A stretch of 64,000 nucleotides of DNA, taken from an uncultured Thalassotalea sp. (GTDB lineage: Bacteria > Pseudomonadota > Gammaproteobacteria > Enterobacterales > Alteromonadaceae). The translations under genes were made by a program, and so were the position numbers. This document shows positions 57,399-64,000 of this stretch, one piece after another. Each line of letters begins with the position of its first letter. Positions within the stretch are counted from its first letter, which is position 1. The stretch spans positions 42,806 through 106,805 of the forward strand of contig CANMZP010000014.1 of assembly GCA_947502355.1 (NCBI GenBank). Direction: 5' to 3'. The notes under the pieces were generated by a model. It made no database searches and was not told the DNA's origin. It worked only from the letters and a program-made list of their open reading frames with translations.

Positions 57399-57456
57399 GA
57401 TTCAAAATCCGTTGCCTTTGCGGGCGTGCCGGTTCAAGTCCGGCTTCCGGTACCAT
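57399..57456. repeat. attR: Right attachment site, partial tRNA-Leu copy
   Basis: Exact copy of the last 57 bases of tRNA-Leu plus one. It lacks the first 30 bases and so is not a functional tRNA. It marks the island's right end. Confidence 0.9.
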
Positions 57457-57463
57457 AATTAAG

Positions 57464-57486
57464 ACCTAGCTTTTGCTAGGTTTTTT
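57464..57486 (+). terminator. Probable original tRNA-Leu terminator
   Basis: Stem ACCTAGC / GCTAGGT with a TTTT loop and a run of seven T, 7 bases after the right att site. Before the island entered it would have followed the tRNA directly. Confidence 0.75.
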
Positions 57487-57489
57487 TAT

Positions 57490-57830
57490 GTCCAATAAAA
57501 AATATCCTTCATCTTCTACTTCGATTACCTTCTTCTGTGGGGATTTTCTGCCACAGTCGTTTGACACAGCTTCTTTGCCTACCTTTGACCTATCCATCGC
57601 TAGTCGATTATTGCTTTCCATCTTGTGTGATTCCTGATGACCAAATTTAAGAGGTCTTTGAGTTTGGTCATATATCGATTACGGGTAGGGATGCGATGGC
57701 TTTTATTGTTGTTTGTGGTGTTGGCAACTATCTGGTTTGTCGAATGACCCAAGATTTTGAGAACAGATTATTCCATCAATAAAACAGCTTGAAAGAGGTA
57801 TGTAAAATTTTAATTGATAAGTTATTGAGT
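57490..57830 (-). pseudogene. Broken pieces of another tyrosine integrase
   Basis: On the minus strand, near 57760-57690, the codons read LKILGHSTNQIV, the box around the conserved His of tyrosine recombinases, preceded by the recombinase-like YLFQAVLLME and a stop. Further on, in the same frame, RIPTRNRYMTKLKDLLN resembles the core-binding segment of the island integrase (TRNRYLAEIKTFLNF). A last piece near the att site resembles an integrase tail. Order and stops show an eroded, rearranged gene. It has the same position and direction relative to the att site as the intact integrase has to the left one. Confidence 0.5.
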
Positions 57831-58117
57831 TTAGAGGATAAATAGCGTAACATGTTCGCAACAATATTGATGCGGTTGTTGGTTTTTGGTTGCATTTTTA
57901 TTGACTATCATTCATGGAATTAATCGCTGGACGCGAGAATTAATTAAATAATAAAAATAAAATTGGCAGTTCCCAACGTTTATACTTGGGTCAATTAATT
58001 ACATAATTAATTTTCTTTAGCGACTATGCCGTCCTTTTTTTCTTAATTAACCAACTTAGCTACCGTTTGCGATTTTAAATATAACATTTTTACTCTATTA
58101 AAATTGTAAGGCTTACT
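57831..58117 (+). promoter_or_regulatory. Structured leader region of the DUF11 giant protein
   Basis: AT-rich 5' region. Hairpins: CCCAA / TTGGG (57972-57990) and AATTAATT-ACAT-AATTAATT (57993-58012), both enclosed by a possible GGCA (57965-57968) / TGCC (58027-58030) closure. T7 and GCTACCG blocks follow, before the ATG at 58118. The layered fold suggests a regulatory leader. It does not match any riboswitch consensus that I can verify by eye. Confidence 0.35.
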
Positions 58118-61100
58118 ATGTTGGGTTTCAAAAACCGTAAACTGTCCGTTCTTTTAGGCGTATTTATTACGTTAATATTAAGTGCCGGAACCGCCAAATC
58201 AGACCCATTTCCTCCATTGTGGAATAATGGTTCAGGGCCAGCGATCCATTTCAGTCCAGTACAATGGCCAAATGAGCCGGAAAATGCAGTCGATTGTGGA
58301 AACGAGTGTGGTGAATGGAAGCCTTATACTCGTTTTCAAAACGAGCTAGCCGATCCAAGAACGAAAGATCCTTCCAATGGTGGTACTTCACCACAAAGTT
58401 ATGTCAATGTCGCTTCATCTTGTATTGATAAGTCATTACCAAGTATTTATTACGCTCTGCATCGCGGCGATACCGAAGATGAAGACGTGTTAATGTTTCG
58501 TTGGCGGGTAGAGTCAAGTGCGCACACTTATGCCACGGGTAAAAATTCAGGTTCTTTTGGCGCAAGTAACCCTTGGTCATCGGCATTATGGACTGTATTT
58601 TTTGATTTAGATGGTTCTGGTTATCGCAGTTTAGCAGCACATCTTGATGGCTCAATTGGTAGCCCTTCTGAAGCCATTGACCGAATTTCAGGTATTTGGG
58701 GAGATTCAAGAAGCCACTCTTTAGATTATGAAAACGATGCAAATGTCCACTTACTTGGTCACAACCCTACCGCCTTTATTGGTGACAACAATAAAATTTT
58801 AAACTTTGCAGACAATTTAACCCCGACTGAAAACTGGCCTAATGGCGCCGATGAATCAAGCTGGGATTACGGAACGACCCGAGCTAAGGCCGTAACTAAA
58901 AACTCCTGTACCGAGTATTTTATTGATTATCAAATTCCAATTAAAATGCTTGATGCTTCAAATAAAACAGATTCATCAGGTGAAGCAGGCCCTAGCATTA
59001 CTCGCGACACGCCTATTTCAATGTTGTTTTGTAGTGCCAACAGTTTAAATAATCCCCTTCAAAAAGATTGTGCTATCGGAAAAGAATGGTTAGCCGATAC
59101 TGCTGTTACTGCGCCATTTGGCGATTATTTGTCTTTTAATCAAGAAGAGCCTTACAGTCAGCCGATTATTTCCAGTATTGATGTTATCTCTCCCGATACC
59201 TGTCCCGGAACTTATGAAATAAATGCAAAAGTGCAAGATACATTAGCATTACAAAACGGCGTAGTTGTTCCTTCGGTAAAAAGTGTCGACTTTTATTATT
59301 GGTATGATGTTAACGGTGATGGCGTTGCAGACAATTCTGATACCGACAGTGAATGGGTTAAAATTGGCAGTCCCGGTACACTTGACCCCAATACTTTGAA
59401 TTCTTGGTCGGCGACCTGGGATGCAACCATTTTACCTAAAGGTCAATTTTTAATTGGTGTACAAGCCGTTGATGATAATACAAAAGTTGACGATGGCATG
59501 GTGCCGTCTGGTATCGATAACCGAACGGTTTCTTATCTGACGGGTGATGATGCTAATGAAATTTATATTGCTGGCAGTTGGACTACCGGACAACAAGCGC
59601 TATTTCTTGACCATTCTCCGGCATTAACGCCAAGTTCGAGTGAAAATTGGTATGGCAACCCTGCTGTAACGGGTCAACAAATCGCGATTCTTGGCACCGC
59701 CATTAATGCTTGTGGTTTAGCACCATCTATTTCATTAACGGCCGATAAAGCCAGTGTTAGCGCCGGTGGCACCGTTGGTTATTCAATTACGGTGAGTAAT
59801 CCACTGAACAATAAAACCGTAAGTGTTAGCAGTATTAGTGATATTTTACCAGATGGTTTTGCTTACCAAGATGGCACCACAACGGGTGCAATTACCAATG
59901 ATCCTAGCGAATCAAATCAAATGCTCAGCTGGACTTTTTCCAGCCCTGTATCGCTAGATGCTGGCGAGTCGGTAACCATTAACTTTACTGCTACCGCAAC
60001 AACAATTTCAGGAACTTATAATAATAACGCTTATGCGGTAACGTCTTTTGATGATATTGAAAGTAGTCCGGTTGCCATAGCCGTTGATGCAGCTAGATTA
60101 TCGATGGCGATTGTACCAGACAGTTTTAGTGTTGCGGCAAATGGTGTGGATGAAATTACGTTTACCATTAATTATGCCAATGACGCCACGGTACCGGTAA
60201 CGAATGCATCTATTACCTCGTCTATTACCAACGAACTTGGTTATGTTTCCTGCACGGGCGGGGCATCATGTAGTGAATCTGGCAATACTATTTACTGGAA
60301 CCTAGGTGATATTGCCGGTGGTGCAACCGGCAGCGTGAGTTATACCATCACAGTTAGCAACACTTGGGCTTCACGTTCATTAACAAGCAGTGCAATGCTT
60401 AGGGCAAAAGCACCTGATCTTTCTGCCGTTTCAGCTAATGCGGCTACGACAGTTGCGGTTACAGGCTTAACCATTGCCACTCCCGCTTCGATGAAACTAA
60501 ATTTAACAGCGGATGCCGTTTCTGTAGATGCAGGGTCGACGATTGTTTATACCTTGAATTATCAGAATGATGGCGATACATCCGCAAACAACGTCGTTAT
60601 AACGAATACCACTGCAGATGGGCTATCAAATTCTGATTGTACTGGCGCTTGTACTCAAGCTAATGGGATAACTTCTTGGAACATTGGCAGCGTTGCAGGC
60701 GGGGCCAGTGGTAGCGTAACCCTCACCGTTGATGTATCTGATCCATTTACGGCATTCAACCCTACAACAAATAACGCGACGATAGACTGGACTGGTGGCA
60801 TTCAGGGTGAAGCTCAACTTGACATAGGGGTCAATGGTCAATCATGTAAGACGTATTATTTTAGTGGGGCTTCTGGTGATGACCCTAAAGTCGCGGTTGC
60901 TTCACCCATTCCGACATTAAGCAATCAAGGTAGTATTTTTTCTGTTCATGCCACTTCAACGTTTACAGAAGCGGTGAGATTTTACCAATCACCAGCTGCT
61001 GAAACAGATATTCCTTTCACGATTAACCCTAGCGATCCCGATGTTCAAATTAATACCTCTATTTACATTGATAAAAAAAATGGTGTAGCTATTGAAGTTA

Positions 61101-64000
61101 AAGGAGAAGTTTTTGATTATGACCCTAGCGGTATAGATACTCCTAAATCTTTAGGTTCAGCTATAACATCTTTTGGCGGGAATACTAAAGGTTTGATGAA
61201 CTTTGACGTACCGATTCGAGGTTATTTAAAAAAGGATCATCAATTACTTTGGGTGTTTAGTGTTAAAAGTGCTGGTAAAGATATTGAATTTTTATGGGGC
61301 GGAACAGTTTCGGGTAGTAATACAGCAGATATTCCCGCCCTTTCAGGCGCTACCTTTTGTACCATTCCCCCTGCTAACTTAACCCTATCAGCTAGTGTTG
61401 ATGATAGCCACATATCTGCAGGTAGTTCTGAACGTTTAACTTACACCATGGATTTTACCAACAGCGGTCAAGCCGACGCAGATAATACAGAACTTGTGGC
61501 AGATTTGCCTTCAGGGTTTACCAGTTGTGAATCTTCAACAAATAATAGTACATGGACCAGTTGTTCAGAGAGTGAATCTCATACCTTTGATTTAGGGACC
61601 GTGATTGCGGGCAGCAATGGCAGCCGATACATTAGAGGTATCGCCCCAAGTGGCACCGTCGATGGTCAAACATTAACAGCTATCTCATCAATAAGTAGTG
61701 TTCAAACTTCAGAGGTTGAGGTTTCTGCAATTACCAGTGTTTCAGGAGCAGATGTCGGAGTTGGCGTTGCTGAATTATCATTAAATTTATCCGCCGATAA
61801 ATCAAGCTTAGTCCCAGGCGATGATATTACTTATACTTTAACCGTAACCAACATTGGCGGCGCTGATGCTACCGATGTTGCCATTGCAAATAGCTTGCCT
61901 ATTGCCGATTACTTTCAATACAGCAGTTGTAGTGACTCTTGTGCATTATCGGCCAATGTCTTAACTTGGACAATTGGTAGTTTAGCTGCTGGTGACTCTA
62001 AATCGGTTACCTACCGTATGTCGGTAAGCGCCAACAATCTATCGGCGGGAATTACATTAATCAGTGATGATGCCAACGCTACGGGCAATGGTTTATCCGC
62101 AGTTACCAGTAATGAAGTTGCAATCGCCATTAGTGGAAATCCATTGTTGGCTATTTCAGTAAGCGCTACTCCAAACAACAGTTTAAGTCCGAATGATGAA
62201 TTAATATACGACATTTCAGTCTCCAACCAAGGCTCTGCCACTGCCACCAATGTTACTGTGGTAACGCCGATACCAGGGTTTACTCAATTTATCGGCTCAA
62301 TAACTGCAGATGTAGGCACCGGCAGTTTTGATACCATCGGTAATAAAGTTGTTTATACCTTAGGTGAATTGGCGTCCAGCAGCGCGGCTGCATTAAGCTT
62401 CAAAGCAAAAATCAGTAATAATTTACCTAGTGGTAATACAACCACAACCTTTAACTCAACCGCAACTGCCGGTAATGCTTTAGCTAAATCAGACTCCGCA
62501 TTAATATCAGCAGATGCTGCACCCGTGTTAACACTCACTCAAACGCAATCAGGTACTACCGCATATCCTGCCGCAACAGTAACTGCAGTAATAAGTAATT
62601 CAACAACGCTACACGTAGATAAAACCAGTGATTTTAGCTTGAATCAATTGATTCAAGTAAATGGCATTGCAGCTATCATTAATAACATTTCATCCAATAC
62701 GATTGAACTAGATCGTTCTGTTTCGGCAGTTATTGGTGATAAAGTCGTTGGTAGTATTACCTTAACAATGACGTATCAAAATACCGGCAATGCAACCGCA
62801 ACTAATGTTAGTTTATCCGAGCTATTAGCAAATGAGCTTACCTATTATTCGTCTAGCCCAAACGCCGATTCAAAACCAGCTGTTGGTAATTCTGGATCTG
62901 TAGATTGGGATATTGGCGATTTAGCTTCTGGTGAATTTGCTACGAAACGTGTCGTGGTATTCCCTAATGGCAGCCAAGGCAACTTTACAACAACGGCAAC
63001 CGTAGATGCAGACAATGCAACGTCTGTTGATGCCAGTGTAACCACGTTAATTGGCGGCCTTTCGATTAATAAGAAAACATCCACTCGTTATGTTGCCAAT
63101 GGTGACGTAGCAACTTATCAAGTTACCCTGACTAATACCTTACCTTCAGACATTAATAACGTTAGTGTCACCGACTTATTACCGAGTGATTTTACCTATA
63201 AAGTTGGAACGGCAACCGTTAATGCTGTTGCCACTGAGCCGTCATTCGCAATGGCCGACGTAACTAACTCTCAACCGATTTGGGCAAATTTAAACGTTTC
63301 TGCGAACAGCTCTGTTGTTATCGATTTTAGTGTGGATGTTAGTGAAGATACTGGTGCCGCAACTTATCAGAATGAACTTAACGTTGTAGTACCTGCCGAT
63401 ACTGGCTTGCAATCCTTTAACCAATTAACCACAACAGCTGAAGATGTTACCGTTTTAAGAGATGACTCTGGCGTTGTAGGTGGTTATGTATTCAATCGAA
63501 CCATTGCAACAGGAGATGCGTTTGTGCCAGGCAGTGATGTTGCCTTAGCAAACGTACAAGTGAATATTCACGCCGATGGCGATGACTGTTCTGATTTATA
63601 TAGCAGCGGTTGTTATGTTGCTTATACCAATAATGATGGTTACTTTGAAACGGTTCTGCCTATTGGCGATTGGTACATAGATGTACAATCAGGTTCGGGG
63701 GAATTAAATGTTGCTTGGACCCAAACCGTTGGTGACACAGATAATTTAGTGACCGTAATAGCAGGTCAATCAATTCAAGATGATAATGGATTCGCACTAG
63801 TAACTGAGCATACAGTAAGCACAAGTGCAGGTTCTGGTGGCGCAATCAGCCCAACGTCGCAAATAGTTTCTGATGGCAATACAACCAGTTTCACCATTAC
63901 CCCAGAGACAGGCTATAGCATTAATAGCGTCACGGGCTGTAACGGTAGTTTGGTTGGCAATGTGTTTACCACAGATACCATCACTGCGGCATGTACGGTT
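58118..64000 (+). CDS. Giant secreted DUF11-repeat protein, C-terminus off the window
   Basis: Open for 1961 codons from the ATG at 58118 to the last base. A signal peptide (about residues 1-28, ending AGTAKS) is followed by a 500-residue unique region with paired cysteines and calcium-like DVNGDGVADNSDTDS. About eight DUF11-type repeats then start near residues 537, 655, 792, 1087, 1218, 1341, 1544 and 1647. Each runs like LSADKSSLVPGDDITYTLTVTN, then a tail such as LTWTIGSLAAGDSKSVT. A CnaB/SdrD-like domain (near 1786) and the start of a divergent InlB-type B-repeat (near 1896) follow. This is a surface or secreted stalk-like protein, probably an adhesin or carrier. The window ends before any anchor or sorting signal. 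Confidence 0.85.
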   Translation, partial: MLGFKNRKLSVLLGVFITLILSAGTAKSDPFPPLWNNGSGPAIHFSPVQWPNEPENAVDCGNECGEWKPYTRFQNELADPRTKDPSNGGTSPQSYVNVASSCIDKSLPSIYYALHRGDTEDEDVLMFRWRVESSAHTYATGKNSGSFGASNPWSSALWTVFFDLDGSGYRSLAAHLDGSIGSPSEAIDRISGIWGDSRSHSLDYENDANVHLLGHNPTAFIGDNNKILNFADNLTPTENWPNGADESSWDYGTTRAKAVTKNSCTEYFIDYQIPIKMLDASNKTDSSGEAGPSITRDTPISMLFCSANSLNNPLQKDCAIGKEWLADTAVTAPFGDYLSFNQEEPYSQPIISSIDVISPDTCPGTYEINAKVQDTLALQNGVVVPSVKSVDFYYWYDVNGDGVADNSDTDSEWVKIGSPGTLDPNTLNSWSATWDATILPKGQFLIGVQAVDDNTKVDDGMVPSGIDNRTVSYLTGDDANEIYIAGSWTTGQQALFLDHSPALTPSSSENWYGNPAVTGQQIAILGTAINACGLAPSISLTADKASVSAGGTVGYSITVSNPLNNKTVSVSSISDILPDGFAYQDGTTTGAITNDPSESNQMLSWTFSSPVSLDAGESVTINFTATATTISGTYNNNAYAVTSFDDIESSPVAIAVDAARLSMAIVPDSFSVAANGVDEITFTINYANDATVPVTNASITSSITNELGYVSCTGGASCSESGNTIYWNLGDIAGGATGSVSYTITVSNTWASRSLTSSAMLRAKAPDLSAVSANAATTVAVTGLTIATPASMKLNLTADAVSVDAGSTIVYTLNYQNDGDTSANNVVITNTTADGLSNSDCTGACTQANGITSWNIGSVAGGASGSVTLTVDVSDPFTAFNPTTNNATIDWTGGIQGEAQLDIGVNGQSCKTYYFSGASGDDPKVAVASPIPTLSNQGSIFSVHATSTFTEAVRFYQSPAAETDIPFTINPSDPDVQINTSIYIDKKNGVAIEVKGEVFDYDPSGIDTPKSLGSAITSFGGNTKGLMNFDVPIRGYLKKDHQLLWVFSVKSAGKDIEFLWGGTVSGSNTADIPALSGATFCTIPPANLTLSASVDDSHISAGSSERLTYTMDFTNSGQADADNTELVADLPSGFTSCESSTNNSTWTSCSESESHTFDLGTVIAGSNGSRYIRGIAPSGTVDGQTLTAISSISSVQTSEVEVSAITSVSGADVGVGVAELSLNLSADKSSLVPGDDITYTLTVTNIGGADATDVAIANSLPIADYFQYSSCSDSCALSANVLTWTIGSLAAGDSKSVTYRMSVSANNLSAGITLISDDANATGNGLSAVTSNEVAIAISGNPLLAISVSATPNNSLSPNDELIYDISVSNQGSATATNVTVVTPIPGFTQFIGSITADVGTGSFDTIGNKVVYTLGELASSSAAALSFKAKISNNLPSGNTTTTFNSTATAGNALAKSDSALISADAAPVLTLTQTQSGTTAYPAATVTAVISNSTTLHVDKTSDFSLNQLIQVNGIAAIINNISSNTIELDRSVSAVIGDKVVGSITLTMTYQNTGNATATNVSLSELLANELTYYSSSPNADSKPAVGNSGSVDWDIGDLASGEFATKRVVVFPNGSQGNFTTTATVDADNATSVDASVTTLIGGLSINKKTSTRYVANGDVATYQVTLTNTLPSDINNVSVTDLLPSDFTYKVGTATVNAVATEPSFAMADVTNSQPIWANLNVSANSSVVIDFSVDVSEDTGAATYQNELNVVVPADTGLQSFNQLTTTAEDVTVLRDDSGVVGGYVFNRTIATGDAFVPGSDVALANVQVNIHADGDDCSDLYSSGCYVAYTNNDGYFETVLPIGDWYIDVQSGSGELNVAWTQTVGDTDNLVTVIAGQSIQDDNGFALVTEHTVSTSAGSGGAISPTSQIVSDGNTTSFTITPETGYSINSVTGCNGSLVGNVFTTDTITAACTV

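Larger units (their letters stand above)
36293..57456. mobile_element. Integrated genomic island in tRNA-Leu with recombinases and RM-RT defence operon
   Basis: Bounded by exact 58-bp direct repeats of the tRNA 3' end, with a tyrosine recombinase next to the left boundary. The cargo is a second recombinase, small unknown genes, a replication-relaxation protein, a hairpin-rich non-coding region and a ten-gene defence-type operon. No conjugation genes (relaxase, coupling protein, mating-pair proteins) are seen, so transfer would need a helper element. Unit length is about 21.1 kb. Confidence 0.9.

Noticed and set aside
57399..57456. A second tRNA-Leu
   Set aside because: It lacks the first 30 bases (acceptor 5' strand, D-arm and part of the anticodon stem). 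It is an attachment-site copy, not a tRNA gene.
58404..63845. Minus-strand frames across the DUF11-repeat gene
   Set aside because: Shadows of the long plus-strand frame; they have no start signals.

Overview
The window looks like chromosome of a low-GC marine gammaproteobacterium of the Alteromonadales, most like Colwellia or Thalassotalea. I infer this from protein resemblance and from the E. coli-like gene neighbourhoods tolC | nudF-yqiB-cpdA-yqiA-parE, pepA-holC-valS | lptF-lptG and plsC-rraB. No database search was possible.

Layout. Bases 1-4032 hold a minus-strand membrane-stress-type cluster related to the E. coli yjf genes (yjfI, a membrane spermidine-synthase-like protein, a DUF350/YjfL protein and a lipoprotein). 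Three copies of one 13-bp palindrome lie in its promoter regions. Bases 4137-36141 are ordinary housekeeping: glnE, an LpxL-type acyltransferase, hldE, tolC, nudF to parE, a MerR-methyltransferase fusion, a voltage-gated-type ion channel, a CBM9/DUF5916 outer-membrane protein, parC, plsC, rraB, a DUF481 protein, valS-holC-pepA, lptF-lptG, an RDD protein and a MaoC-fold protein. Most convergent gene ends share clear bidirectional terminators.

Bases 36263-36349 are a tRNA-Leu(CAA). Its 3' end is repeated exactly at 57399-57456, so a genomic island of about 21.1 kb lies between 58-bp direct repeats. The island carries two tyrosine recombinases, small unknown genes, a replication-relaxation (MobC-like) protein, and a non-coding stretch packed with small perfect stem-loops (41683-42145). 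It ends with one long plus-strand defence-type operon: WYL regulator, DUF6933 protein, HsdM, HsdS, a reverse transcriptase with a FIDD catalytic box, a PD-(D/E)XK plus DUF4268 protein, an AlbA_2/GHKL ATPase, HsdR, an HNH nuclease and a small unknown protein. The reverse transcriptase sits inside the type I restriction operon with only 2-3 nt on each side, and is the strongest candidate here for a poorly described system.

Past the right att copy are broken pieces of another integrase, suggesting an older element in tandem. A structured-looking leader then precedes a giant secreted DUF11-repeat protein (58118 to the window end, still open).
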